Positions 41,858 to 50,797 of a stretch of DNA of 64,000 nucleotides are shown here, piece by piece. The position numbers were made by a program, and so were the translations under genes. Numbering within the stretch: the stretch's first letter is position 1; the number at the start of each line of letters is the position of its first letter. Under the pieces are notes generated by a model. The model saw nothing but the letters and a program-made list of their open reading frames with translations. It did not search any database and was not told the origin of the DNA. This DNA is from JAFAXD01 sp051985675 (lineage in GTDB: Bacteria; Pseudomonadota; Alphaproteobacteria; Rhizobiales; Xanthobacteraceae), in the NCBI GenBank assembly GCA_051985675.1, contig JBPYFJ010000085.1, positions 1-64,000 on the forward strand, read 5' to 3'.

Positions 41858-42430
41858 TCATTCGATCTTTTCGTTTGGATAGACGCCCCACAGGCGTTCC
41901 TGTTCGACCCAGCCGTCAAACCCCTCGCCCGTGATCCGGCACCACATGCCGGTGCAATGCTTGACCTTACCGAGCACCCCGCGCTGCAAGCGCGCCGTGA
42001 CCGCGCTCTTGGCATCGGCCGACGCGTACACCGAGATGTACTCGTCATTGGTTTTGGCGCTTGGCTGGATCAGTCCGGTACGGCGTCCCGACAGCAGGGA
42101 GTGATAAACCCAGCCCTCCGCCCCCTCCCAGTCGCGGATGCGCCGCCAATTCTCATATTCGGCGGTGATTTCGACCGGCAAACCAGCCCTCGTGTAGATC
42201 CAGGCGACATCGTTGTCCTTGGTCGGACCGGCCCGCACATTGACCTTGTCGGATTTCAGGCTGACGAACCTCGGAACCGCGAGACCGCTTCCGGCGTCGT
42301 TTGCTGCGCGGCCCGCGGAGGGGCCCATCAGAAAGGCGGCAACCGCCATCAGAGCAGCCGTCCGCTGCCCAAGTACACGGTTCGAACGGATCGGGCCTTC
42401 CAGCCAGCTAATCGGGCGCGTCCGTCTCAT
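41858..42430 (-). CDS. SH3-domain secreted protein
   Basis: A 190-residue protein with an N-terminal signal or anchor region (LMAVAAFLMGPSAGRAAN) and two bacterial SH3-like segments (DKVNVRAGPTKDNDVAWIYTRAGLPVEI and EYISVYASADAKSAVTARLQRG). Each is followed by an aromatic strand (WRRIRDWEGAEGWVY; CRITGEGFDGWVEQ). Such domains usually bind cell wall or mediate protein contacts. ATG 42430 is chosen as it precedes the signal. It is divergent from the D-2-hydroxyacid dehydrogenase gene. Confidence 0.85.
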   Translation of the reverse strand: MRRTRPISWLEGPIRSNRVLGQRTAALMAVAAFLMGPSAGRAANDAGSGLAVPRFVSLKSDKVNVRAGPTKDNDVAWIYTRAGLPVEITAEYENWRRIRDWEGAEGWVYHSLLSGRRTGLIQPSAKTNDEYISVYASADAKSAVTARLQRGVLGKVKHCTGMWCRITGEGFDGWVEQERLWGVYPNEKIE

Positions 42431-42622
42431 GGCAACCCATTGACCTGATGCGACACCGGTAACGGTCGCGGGAGTGTTCGGCGCTTTCTGCCGGCCCGGC
42501 CTTCTGCTAAGAGGGGCAACCCCCACCCGTGCCGATGTCGACGCTGCCAATGTCGGTGATGACAGTTAAAGAGGGCTGAATGGAACCGGCGGCACGGCTG
42601 GAAAGTTCCGGGGCCGAGGGAC

Positions 42623-43624
42623 ATGACAGGTCGTAAGAAACCTCTGGTGATCGTGACCCGCAAGCTGCCGGACACGATCGAAACCCGCATGCGCGAGCTA
42701 TTCGACGCACGGCTCAATCTCGACGACAAGCCAGCGACCCAAGCCCAGCTCGTCGAAGCCGTGAAGCTTGCCGATGTTCTGGTCCCGACCGTAACCGACC
42801 GCATCGATGCGGCAGTGCTCGGTCAATCAGGCGAGCAGCTGCGTCTGATTGCTAATTTCGGGAACGGCGTCGACAATATCGATGTGGCGACCGCGTTGCA
42901 GCGCGGCATCACCGTGACCAACACGCCGGGCGTCCTAACCGAGGACACCGCCGACATGACGATGGCGCTTATTCTGGCTGTCCCGCGCCGTCTCGCCGAA
43001 GGGGCCGCGGTGCTGACGAGCGACAAGGACTGGACCGGCTGGTCGCCGACCTGGATGCTCGGCCATCGTATTGGCGGCAAGCGCCTTGGCATCATTGGCA
43101 TGGGCCGCATCGGCCAAGCGGTCGCCCAACGCGCCCGCGCGTTCGGACTGCAGATCCACTATCACAATCGCCGACGCCTGCCGGCCAAGACCGAGGAATC
43201 GCTGCAGGCGACGTACTGGGAAAGCCTCGACCAGATGCTGGCGCGCATGGACATCATCTCGGTCAATTGCCCGCACACTCCGGCGACGTATCACCTGCTC
43301 TCGGCGCGGCGTCTCAAGCTGATGCGGCCGACGGCCTACGTGGTCAATACTGCGCGCGGCGAAATCATCGACGAGAACGCCCTGGCGCGCATGATCGAGG
43401 CGGGCGAGCTTGCAGGCGCGGGTCTTGACGTGTTCGAGCATGAGCCTGCGGTCAACCCCAAGCTCGTACGGCTCGCGCGCACCGGCAAGGTGGTGTTGCT
43501 GCCACACACTGGTTCGGCGACGATCGAAGGCCGCATCGACATGGGTAACAAAGTCATCATCAACATCCAGACATTCATGGATGGACACAAACCACCAGAT
43601 CGTGTGCTGCCGTCAATGCTGTGA
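42623..43624 (+). CDS. D-2-hydroxyacid dehydrogenase (glyoxylate/hydroxypyruvate reductase-like)
   Basis: NAD(P)-dependent dehydrogenase of the D-isomer family. The 333-residue protein has the nucleotide motif LGIIGMGRIGQAVAQRARAFG and the catalytic residues in NTARGEIIDE (Arg), DVFEHEPAVN (Glu) and LLPHTGSATIEGR (His). Glyoxylate reductase/D-glycerate dehydrogenase (gyaR-like) is the likeliest activity from overall pattern. Start ATG 42623. Confidence 0.9.
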   Translation: MTGRKKPLVIVTRKLPDTIETRMRELFDARLNLDDKPATQAQLVEAVKLADVLVPTVTDRIDAAVLGQSGEQLRLIANFGNGVDNIDVATALQRGITVTNTPGVLTEDTADMTMALILAVPRRLAEGAAVLTSDKDWTGWSPTWMLGHRIGGKRLGIIGMGRIGQAVAQRARAFGLQIHYHNRRRLPAKTEESLQATYWESLDQMLARMDIISVNCPHTPATYHLLSARRLKLMRPTAYVVNTARGEIIDENALARMIEAGELAGAGLDVFEHEPAVNPKLVRLARTGKVVLLPHTGSATIEGRIDMGNKVIINIQTFMDGHKPPDRVLPSML

Positions 43625-43671
43625 AAGCCATACTGCGCGCGTTCGCGACAAATCGATCCAGGGGACCGTCG

Positions 43672-44028
43672 ATGCGTACGCTATTCATCGCAAGTGCACT
43701 GATCGTACTTCCACTCACGCCGGGCTTTGCCGCCGACAAGCTGACCCCCGACGCAATCAAGAGTGCGTTCTTCACCGGTCAGGAATTCACAGCCGCAACG
43801 CCGTCGGGCGTCAAATTCAAGATGGCATTCAGTCCGGACGGAAAAGTGACCCGCACACCTGCCGCCGGCGCGGGAGCCAGGGGCGAGGGCACGTGGAAAG
43901 TATCGAAGGAGGGCTTCTGTACAACGTGGAAAGGCGCCAAGCAGAACTGCTATACCCTCGTCGCTGCCGGCGACAATAAATGGTCCGTCATGTCCGGCCC
44001 AAGTCTCAAGGCGACCTGGAGCAAATAA
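43672..44028 (+). CDS. Small secreted protein (DUF995-like)
   Basis: A 118-residue protein from ATG 43672, preceded by AGGGG. It has a signal peptide (MRTLFIASALIVLPLTPGFAA) and a mature domain with the pattern GEGTWKVSKEGFCTTWKGAKQNCY, which resembles DUF995-type periplasmic proteins. Two cysteines (GFCTTW, QNCYTL) may form a disulfide. A GTG at 43621 overlapping the dehydrogenase stop is an alternative start but has no signal-like N-terminus. Confidence 0.72.
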   Translation: MRTLFIASALIVLPLTPGFAADKLTPDAIKSAFFTGQEFTAATPSGVKFKMAFSPDGKVTRTPAAGAGARGEGTWKVSKEGFCTTWKGAKQNCYTLVAAGDNKWSVMSGPSLKATWSK

Positions 44029-44032
44029 ACGT

Positions 44033-44860
44033 TCACGTCCCGGGCAGCGTGATTGTCGGCTTTTCACCGGTTAATGGATTGGACGGATCCCACGCGTAGG
44101 CCAGCGTCTCGAAGCGCATCGAACGCGCATCGATCATCAACAGGCGGCCAACCAGACCGTCGCCGAACCCTACGATCTCGCGGATAACCTCAAGCGCCAT
44201 GAGCGAGCCCACGACCCCGGTGAGCGCCCCGAGAATGCCGGCCTCGGCGCATGCCGGAACCGCGCCGGGCGGTGGCGGCTCCGGAAACAGGCAGCGATAG
44301 CTCGGGTTGCGGCGGCCTTGCGCATCGCGCTCGTGCGCTCGGATCGTCGTCAGCGTACCATCGAACACGCCGACGGCGGCCGTGACCAGCGGTCTGCGGG
44401 CGAAGTAGCACGCATCCGACACCAGATAGCGCGTTTCGAAATTGTCAGAACCATCAGCCACGAGGTCGTAGCGCGCAATGAGGTCGAACGCGTTCGCCGC
44501 GCTCAGGCGCACGGCGTGCGTTTCCACGATTACATGCGGGTTGAGGCCGGTGATTGCCCGCGCAGCGCTCTCGACTTTCGGATTGCCGATATCAGTGGTG
44601 GCGTGGATAACCTGGCGCTGCAGGTTGGAGAGCGACACCGCGTCATCATCGATCACACCAAGCGTGCCGACGCCGGCGCCCGCCAAATAGAGCAACGCAG
44701 GCGCGCCAAGGCCGCCGGCCCCCACGACGAGCACGCGCGCCCGCTTCAGTGCCACCTGACCGGGCCCGCCAACCTCGCGCATGACAATGTGGCGGGCATA
44801 ACGCTCGAGTTCGTGGCTGTTCAGCCCGGACCCGTCATCTCGCGCATCCATGGGAGACAT
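44033..44860 (-). CDS. MoeB/ThiF-family E1-like adenylyltransferase
   Basis: Adenylates the C-terminal Gly of a small sulfur carrier such as MoaD. The protein has the nucleotide motif VLVVGAGGLGAPALLYLAGAGVG, the conserved DDDAVSLSNLQRQVIH and the catalytic-cysteine region VPACAEAGILG. The four zinc cysteines of E. coli MoeB are largely missing: the first pair reads SYRC rather than CYRC, and the C-terminal pair is absent. That variant is frequent in alphaproteobacteria as I recall. ATG 44860 or 44851 starts it; the frame runs to 44914. It lies about 50 bases after the enoyl-CoA hydratase gene on the same strand. Confidence 0.85.
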   Translation of the reverse strand: MSPMDARDDGSGLNSHELERYARHIVMREVGGPGQVALKRARVLVVGAGGLGAPALLYLAGAGVGTLGVIDDDAVSLSNLQRQVIHATTDIGNPKVESAARAITGLNPHVIVETHAVRLSAANAFDLIARYDLVADGSDNFETRYLVSDACYFARRPLVTAAVGVFDGTLTTIRAHERDAQGRRNPSYRCLFPEPPPPGAVPACAEAGILGALTGVVGSLMALEVIREIVGFGDGLVGRLLMIDARSMRFETLAYAWDPSNPLTGEKPTITLPGT

Positions 44861-44910
44861 CTGGCGCCCGGGTGGGCCGAGGTCAAGCACCCCGACAGGA
44901 GCTCGGCAGT

Positions 44911-45684
44911 TCACCGGTTCTGAAACTTGGGCGGGCGCTTTTCTGCAAACGCGGCCATTCCCTCTTTCTGATCATTGGTCGCGAACAGAGCCTGGAAGAT
45001 ACGGCGTTCGAAGTGGATGCCTTCGGTAAGCGTGGTCTCGAATGCGGCGTTGACCGCCTCCTTGGCGACCATCAGAGCCGGCAATGACATCGAGGCAATT
45101 GTCTCGGCGACCCGCATGGTCTCGTCCATGAGGCTTGCCGACGGCACGACCCGCGCCACGAGGCCGCAACGCTCGGCCTCCGTCGCGTCCATCATGCGGC
45201 CGGTCAGACAAAGATCCATCGCCTTCGCCTTGCCGACCGCGCGCGTCAGGCGCTGGGTCCCGCCGATACCCGGGATGACGCCAAGCTTGATTTCGGGTTG
45301 TCCGAACTTGGCGGTGTCGGCCGCGATGATGAGATCGCATTGCATGGCGAGTTCACAGCCGCCGCCGAGCGCGAAGCCCGCTACTGCAGCGATTACTGGC
45401 TTGCGCGCCTGCGCAATCTGATGCCAGCCGCCCGGGAAGTCGCTCATGAAGGCATCGAGATACGTTTTGTTCGCCATCTCCTTGATATCGGCGCCGGCTG
45501 CAAACGCCTTCTCGGAGCCGGTAATGACCATGCACGTAATGTTCGGATCAGCGTCGCAGGTGGCAATCGCCGCGCCAAGCTCAGTCATAAGCGCGGCATT
45601 GAGCGCATTGAGCGCCTGCGGGCGATTGAGGCGAATGACGCCGACTTTGCCTTTGGTCTCGACGATCACGGTCTTATCGCTCAT
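44911..45684 (-). CDS. Enoyl-CoA hydratase
   Basis: Hydrates trans-2-enoyl-CoA in beta-oxidation. ATG 45684 is preceded by GGAGAGG, giving 257 residues. The crotonase features are present: oxyanion loop AFAAGADIKEM, GFALGGGCELAMQCDLIIA, and KLGVIPGIGGTQRLTRAVG. The second glutamate of the classical pair appears as Asp in GKAKAMDLCLTGR, a change common in bacterial short-chain hydratases. It is alone among degradation genes here apart from the MoeB-like gene downstream. Confidence 0.93.
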   Translation of the reverse strand: MSDKTVIVETKGKVGVIRLNRPQALNALNAALMTELGAAIATCDADPNITCMVITGSEKAFAAGADIKEMANKTYLDAFMSDFPGGWHQIAQARKPVIAAVAGFALGGGCELAMQCDLIIAADTAKFGQPEIKLGVIPGIGGTQRLTRAVGKAKAMDLCLTGRMMDATEAERCGLVARVVPSASLMDETMRVAETIASMSLPALMVAKEAVNAAFETTLTEGIHFERRIFQALFATNDQKEGMAAFAEKRPPKFQNR

Positions 45685-45818
45685 GGACCTCTCCGGCTTT
45701 CTTGCACGTATCGGCGTATCCGACTGCATGCCGGCGCGCAATGCCAGGGCTGCGCGCCGTGCTCGTGTCGGGACAGACGGCACGCATTATCCTGCGGCAT
45801 CGACCGGGAGGAGACTGC

Positions 45819-46985
45819 ATGTGTCGTGAGATCGTATGCCGACTGATCCGCAATGTGGCTGCAATCGGGCTTGCGTTCGGGTGCGTGCCCGATGTCGCCG
45901 CGCTGGCAGCGGATCCGCCGCTGCAGCTTGCGCGCGACGGGTTCATGTATGTCGGCGGCAAGACCATGACGGTCGGCGGCCGCGAGTATTTCTATGGCCA
46001 GATGTACGTCGAGATCAGGATCCCTGCCAAGCAGTCCCGTCCGTATCCGATCATCATGGTGCATGGCGGCTCGATGTCCGGGACCAACTTTACCGGCACG
46101 CCCGACGGCCGCGAAGGTTGGGCGCAATATTTCGTGCGCCAAGGCTATGCGGTCTACGTCGTCGATCAGCCTGGACGCGCACGATCCGGATTCCTGACCG
46201 CAGTCAGCGGCCCGATGCGTAGCTCCGAGCGCTCGAATTCGGCGTCACGTTTCATTGCGCAAGAGAAGTTCAAGCTGTGGCCGCAGGCCGTGCTGCACAC
46301 CCAATGGCCGGGCAGCGGGGACCCCGGGGACCCGGCAACCCTGCAGCTCGCCATGAGCCAGCTGCCGGCGATCGCAGACTTCAACCAGCAGCAGCCGCTC
46401 AACCGCGACGCGCTGATCGCGCTGTTGGAAAAGATCGGCCCGGCGATCCTGCTCACGCATTCGCAGGCTGGCGCATTTACCTGGCCGGTCGCCGACGCAC
46501 GACCCGATCTGGTCAAGGCAATCCTGGCGATTGAGCCGAACGGACCGCCATTCTACCAGGTCGAGTTCGTCGGCGCGCCGGATTGGTTCAAACAGGGGGC
46601 GCTCGCATTGCCGTATGGCATTTCAATCCTGCCGCTCAACTACGCGCCTGCAGTCAGCGTGGCCTCGGAGCTGCAGATAGTGCAGCAGGACAAGCCCGAC
46701 GGCCCCGATCTGGTCCGCTGCTGGCTGCAGAAGGAACCGGCACGCCAGCTGCCCAATCTCAAGATGCCGATCCTGGTGCTCACCAGCGAGGCGTCCTATC
46801 ACGCGCCCTACGACCACTGCACCGTCAAATATCTCGAGCAGGCGGGCGTTAAGCCGAGCTACATCCGGCTCGCCGAGCGTGGCATTCACGGCAACAGCCA
46901 CGTTCTGATGCTGGAGAGGAACAACAAGGAGAGTGCCGCCGTAATCGCGCAATGGCTTGACGAGGCACTGCCCGCCAAGGAATAG
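45819..46985 (+). CDS. Secreted alpha/beta hydrolase
   Basis: A 388-residue protein with an N-terminal signal region (LIRNVAAIGLAFGCVPDVAALAA) and the alpha/beta-hydrolase features VHGGSMSG (oxyanion), THSQAG (nucleophile S215), AIEPNG (acid region, E239) and GIHGNSHVLM (histidine near 367). ATG 45819 follows GGGAGGAG. The FYGQMYVEIRIPAKQ N-terminal segment is typical of an esterase-like subgroup in Bradyrhizobium-type genomes. The substrate is unknown. Confidence 0.86.
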   Translation: MCREIVCRLIRNVAAIGLAFGCVPDVAALAADPPLQLARDGFMYVGGKTMTVGGREYFYGQMYVEIRIPAKQSRPYPIIMVHGGSMSGTNFTGTPDGREGWAQYFVRQGYAVYVVDQPGRARSGFLTAVSGPMRSSERSNSASRFIAQEKFKLWPQAVLHTQWPGSGDPGDPATLQLAMSQLPAIADFNQQQPLNRDALIALLEKIGPAILLTHSQAGAFTWPVADARPDLVKAILAIEPNGPPFYQVEFVGAPDWFKQGALALPYGISILPLNYAPAVSVASELQIVQQDKPDGPDLVRCWLQKEPARQLPNLKMPILVLTSEASYHAPYDHCTVKYLEQAGVKPSYIRLAERGIHGNSHVLMLERNNKESAAVIAQWLDEALPAKE

Positions 46986-47000
46986 CGCAAGGGGTGGGCA

Positions 47001-48125
47001 TCATCGCCCCCAAAGCTCCCGGGTGGCGATCCGCGCGCCTTCGACGAGTGCCTCGAGCTTGGCCCAGGTCAATTCGGGGTGGCTCAGGCGCGCGGAGAGC
47101 CCGCAATCGGTGCCAGCGATAACGTTTTCCTTGCCGACCAGCCTGGCGAACAGGATCAATCGATCGGCGACCAGACGCGGGTGTTCGATGATGTCGCTGG
47201 CGTGGCCAACCACGCCGGGCATGATCGTCTTGCCTTCTGGCAGCTTCACATCTTCCCACACCCGCCACTCGTGCTCATGGCGTCCGTTTGCGAACTCGAA
47301 CGAGTAGCAGCCGGCGTGCCCGGCCAGGAAGATGTCGATAATATCGGCAAAAGGAATATCGTTCTTGTGCGGGCCGTGGTTGCTGCCCCAGCAGATGTGC
47401 AGTCGAACCTTGTCTTGCGGAATGCCGCGCAGCGCGTGGTTGAGAGCCTCGACCCGCAGTGTTGCATATTTGCGGTAGTCGGCAACGCTCATGTCCGGAT
47501 ACATCTGCCACCCATCCGCCAGGTCCGGATCATCGATCTGTAGCAAGAAACCCGCGTCGGTAATCGCCTTGTATTCGTGCGCCATAGCGTCGGCGATCGC
47601 ATAGGCGAATGCATCGGCCTTGCCGTAGTATTGGTCGACCAGCCAGTGTTCGATCGTGCCAGGCGCGATTGACGGCAGGTAGGGTGTAACAGCGAGGCCT
47701 TGCGCTGCCGCCTTCAGGTTGTCGATATCGATCTGCGTGATGGCAGCACCCACGTAAGTGATCGGCGCGGAGCACAGCGCGCCCGAACTCGCGCTGAACT
47801 GCACGTGGCGTGCGAATTTCGCGCCGACGAAGCCCGGGAAATCGCGGGCATCGCGCGCCATCACACTCAACCGCCGCTGGCCCGCACCCGCGAGGCCGCC
47901 GAGCCGGTCGCGCACATATTCGGAAAACCCGCGCACCTTGGAGAATTCGCCGTCATTGACGATGTCGATGCCCATGTCGACCTGCTTGCGCACCACGTTG
48001 GCGACCGCAGCGGCTAGTTCCTTCCGGACATCAGGCGAGTAGGGGTCGGCGGCGAGCCGCTCCTTGAGGCCGTCGGGACGCGGCAAGGTACCGGCATGGG
48101 AAACGAGAATACGGTCGCTTGGCAT
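47001..48125 (-). CDS. MetE-like (cobalamin-independent methionine synthase II family) protein
   Basis: A 374-residue barrel protein of the MetE C-terminal/UROD-like superfamily. Zinc ligand motifs are visible: HICWGS (His-x-Cys), SFEFAN (Glu) and GTDCGL (Cys). The family includes methionine synthase fragments and epoxyalkane:CoM transferases, and most short members have no known substrate. The MetE N-terminal half is missing by design in these proteins. A paralogue lies at 49432-50625 on the same strand. It may use a thiol substrate, but that is inference. Confidence 0.85.
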   Translation of the reverse strand: MPSDRILVSHAGTLPRPDGLKERLAADPYSPDVRKELAAAVANVVRKQVDMGIDIVNDGEFSKVRGFSEYVRDRLGGLAGAGQRRLSVMARDARDFPGFVGAKFARHVQFSASSGALCSAPITYVGAAITQIDIDNLKAAAQGLAVTPYLPSIAPGTIEHWLVDQYYGKADAFAYAIADAMAHEYKAITDAGFLLQIDDPDLADGWQMYPDMSVADYRKYATLRVEALNHALRGIPQDKVRLHICWGSNHGPHKNDIPFADIIDIFLAGHAGCYSFEFANGRHEHEWRVWEDVKLPEGKTIMPGVVGHASDIIEHPRLVADRLILFARLVGKENVIAGTDCGLSARLSHPELTWAKLEALVEGARIATRELWGR

Positions 48126-48279
48126 CGGGTTTCCTCGGGGATGGCGCAGGCACTATTGCAAAAGGCGACTTCGCGTACACCACGAGTTCAGCGCACGGCT
48201 TCCATACCGGGTCGCGCCTTGACGGCGCGAACGTGGGTTGGAACGCTTCGCTGCCAACCAACTGCCGGGTGAACCGCTG

Positions 48280-49260
48280 ATGTCACGGGTTCCGATTTCC
48301 TTTGCCTGTGCGGCATACGATCGCATGGTGCCGCTGCTGACCGGCGAGGTGATGCCGCTCGGCATCGACCTCAACGTCATCCCGATTGCGATGCCACGGG
48401 AAACGTTCGATCGGATGGCCGGTGGTCAGGAGTTCGATGCGGCCGAGTTCTCCTCATCGGAGTTCATCAGCCGTATGAGCGCCGGCGCATCGCCGTTCGT
48501 CGCGCTCCCGGTTTTTCCCTCCCGCATGTTCCGACACAGTTTCATCACCGTGAATACCGGCGCTGTGCGCACCCCGAAGGATCTGCAAGGCAAGCGGATC
48601 GGCGTGCCGCTCTACACGATGACCGCGGCGGTGTGGATCCGCGGACTGCTCATGCACGAATACGGTGTCGACCTATCCGGAGTTCGTTGGGTGCAAGGCG
48701 CCACCAACAAGCCGGGGCGGCACGGCAATCCGAGCGTGCCGCCGATGCTCAAGCATGTCGCAATCGAAAACAATACGGGCGACAAGTCGCTGAGCGATCT
48801 GCTCGAAGACGGAGCGATCGACGCGATCATCGGCAGCAATGTGCCGACGGCACTCGGGCGCAATTCCCGGATCGCACGGCTATTTCCCAATTTTCCGGAA
48901 GTCGAGGCAGATTACTACAGGCGCACCGGCATCTATCCCATCATGCATCTCGTCGTGCTCAAGCGGGATGTCCACGAGCGACATCCGTTTGTCGCGACCA
49001 GCCTCTACAAGGCGCTCTCTCAGGCAAAAGACATTGCGCTGTCGCGCATGCGCTTCGACGGCATGCTGGCGACCATGATGCCCTGGATGTTGTCACACAT
49101 CGAAGCGATGGATCAGGTCTTCGGCCCCGACCCCTGGCCGTATGGGGTCGAGGCCAATCGCAAGACGCTGGAGGCGCTCGTCACCTACCTCGCCGAGCAG
49201 CACTTGATCGCGAAACCAATCCCGGTCGATGGCCTCTTCGTAAAGGTAGGTGCCGCCTAG
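48280..49260 (+). CDS. 4,5-dihydroxyphthalate decarboxylase-like / NMT1-like protein
   Basis: A 326-residue protein with the fold of periplasmic binding proteins but without a signal peptide. It begins VPISFACAAYDRMVPLLTGEV and has the NMT1-like middle segment GKRIGVPLYTMTAAVWIRGLL. This is the pattern of the PhtD/4,5-dihydroxyphthalate decarboxylase group and of related cytoplasmic proteins often called ABC binding proteins. ATG 48280 is chosen; the frame opens at 48238. Its stop TAG (49258-49260) is inside the left end of palindrome A1. The flanking MetE-like genes are on the other strand. Confidence 0.75.
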   Translation: MSRVPISFACAAYDRMVPLLTGEVMPLGIDLNVIPIAMPRETFDRMAGGQEFDAAEFSSSEFISRMSAGASPFVALPVFPSRMFRHSFITVNTGAVRTPKDLQGKRIGVPLYTMTAAVWIRGLLMHEYGVDLSGVRWVQGATNKPGRHGNPSVPPMLKHVAIENNTGDKSLSDLLEDGAIDAIIGSNVPTALGRNSRIARLFPNFPEVEADYYRRTGIYPIMHLVVLKRDVHERHPFVATSLYKALSQAKDIALSRMRFDGMLATMMPWMLSHIEAMDQVFGPDPWPYGVEANRKTLEALVTYLAEQHLIAKPIPVDGLFVKVGAA

Positions 49261-49417
49261 TGCCCCGAACCCGAAGCTCGCATGCCTATGCGGCAAGTCC
49301 GATTGCGAACTTCGGGTTCAAGGGGCACTAGAATCGTAGATTTGCTCGTGTCTCTCGATTCCGAAGTTCACGTCGCGCGTGCTGCAAGGTGGGCGAACTT
49401 CGGAACCGGGACACTAG
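49257..49417. repeat. Paired CTAG-ended palindromes, locus A
   Basis: Unit A1 (49257-49331) starts CTAGTGCCCCGAACCCGAAG and ends CTTCGGGTTCAAGGGGCACTAG, read as an inverted repeat of about 25-bp arms. Unit A2 (49345-49417) has arms CGATTCCGAAGTTC / GAACTTCGGAACCGGGACACTAG. The intervening AATCGTAGATTTGCT is nearly the same as the spacer at locus B. The left end of A1 includes the stop codon of the dihydroxyphthalate-decarboxylase-like gene. Confidence 0.85.
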
Positions 49418-49431
49418 GCTGGACGTTGGAC

Positions 49432-50625
49432 TTAAGCCGCGGCCTTGCGGCCCCACAGCTCGTCGCTTGCAAGCCGTGCGCCTTCAGCCATCGACTTGAG
49501 CTTCGCCCACATGATCGAAGGATGCACCCGCTGCGCGAACGGGCTTTGCGCAAACCCGCAGTCAGTCGAGGCCATTACGTTTTCGCGTCCGACCAGATTG
49601 GCGAACCGCACCAGCCGCTCGGCTACCAACTCGGGATGCTCCAGCACGTTGGTGGCGTGGCTGATGACGCCGGGTAGGATCTTCTTGCCGGCTGGAAGCT
49701 TCGCGGTCTTCCACACCTTCCATTCGTGCTCGTGGCGGACGTTGGCGGCTTCGAAACTGTAGGCACCGACGCTGACCTGCAGCATGATATCGACGATGTC
49801 CTTGAGCGGGACGTCGAAGGCGTGCGGACCACTCCAGCTACCCCAGCAGATGTGGTAGCGCGACTTTTCCGGCGGGATTCCGTCGAGCGCGCGGTTGAGC
49901 GCATCGATACGCAACTGCGCCCACGCACGATATTGTGCAAGCGACATTGGCGGACAGAGTTTTTCCTGCATGTAAGGGAAGAACGCGTCGTCGATCTGCA
50001 CGAATAGCCCTGAGTCGACGATAGTCTTGTATTCGACGCGCAGCGCATCGGCGAGCGCGAACAACAACTTCTTTTCGTCACCATAGTGCTCGTCCTTGAC
50101 ATTGGGCAGCGCGCTGGCCGGCGCCACCACCGGCAGGAACGCGCCCTCGACCTTCACCTTCCCGACCGCCGCTTTGAGGTTGTCGATGTCGCGCTGCAAC
50201 TCCTTGTGCCCGACGTATTTGATCTCGCCGTTGCATACAAAGCGATTGCCTAGACGCGACGCCAGTCCGGTCGCCTTGTCGGCCTCCGCGTAATACTCCG
50301 GGAAGGCCTCGCGGTCGCGCCCGCCGCCGACCGAGGCCAGCGGATCCTTGGTTTCCTCCGACGTCAGCGGTCGGGCTCCGATTCCGGAAAGGCGGCCATG
50401 CACGTAGAACGCCCAGTTGCGGCCTTTGCCGAACTCGCCGTCGCTCACGACGTCGACGCCGACCTCGGCCTGCTGACGCACAACCTCGGCCACCGATTGC
50501 GTGAGCGTCTTGTCGTAGAGCCCCGGCTCGACCGGTTCCTTGTTCTCGATCCTGCGCAGAATCTCGACGAACTTCGGCGGCCGGATCAGGCTGCCCACGT
50601 GCGTTGTCATGATGCGGTTGACCAT
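49432..50625 (-). CDS. MetE-like (cobalamin-independent methionine synthase II family) protein, paralogue
   Basis: A 397-residue relative of the protein at 47001-48125, with matching motifs: THVGSLIRP at the N-terminus, VDVVSDGEFGKGRNWAFYV, HICWGSWSGPH (His-x-Cys), SFEAAN (Glu) and STDCGF (Cys). The two share layout throughout, including the STDCG-to-WAKL C-terminus, so they are diverged duplicates. Both may act on methylthio or thiol compounds. Start ATG 50625. Confidence 0.87.
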   Translation of the reverse strand: MVNRIMTTHVGSLIRPPKFVEILRRIENKEPVEPGLYDKTLTQSVAEVVRQQAEVGVDVVSDGEFGKGRNWAFYVHGRLSGIGARPLTSEETKDPLASVGGGRDREAFPEYYAEADKATGLASRLGNRFVCNGEIKYVGHKELQRDIDNLKAAVGKVKVEGAFLPVVAPASALPNVKDEHYGDEKKLLFALADALRVEYKTIVDSGLFVQIDDAFFPYMQEKLCPPMSLAQYRAWAQLRIDALNRALDGIPPEKSRYHICWGSWSGPHAFDVPLKDIVDIMLQVSVGAYSFEAANVRHEHEWKVWKTAKLPAGKKILPGVISHATNVLEHPELVAERLVRFANLVGRENVMASTDCGFAQSPFAQRVHPSIMWAKLKSMAEGARLASDELWGRKAAA

Positions 50626-50797
50626 CGGGAACGCTCCTGCTTGATCGTTGAGCTCGATTTAAGTCCGGATGCCCGACCGCGTCCACCTCTCCCCGCTTGC
50701 CGAGCGAGATGGCGGCCGTGCATAGGATGCGCTTGATTGCGCGGCCCGATATCTTCCAAATGCCCTGCGTGAGGGTGACAACGGCACCGGGTGAGGA

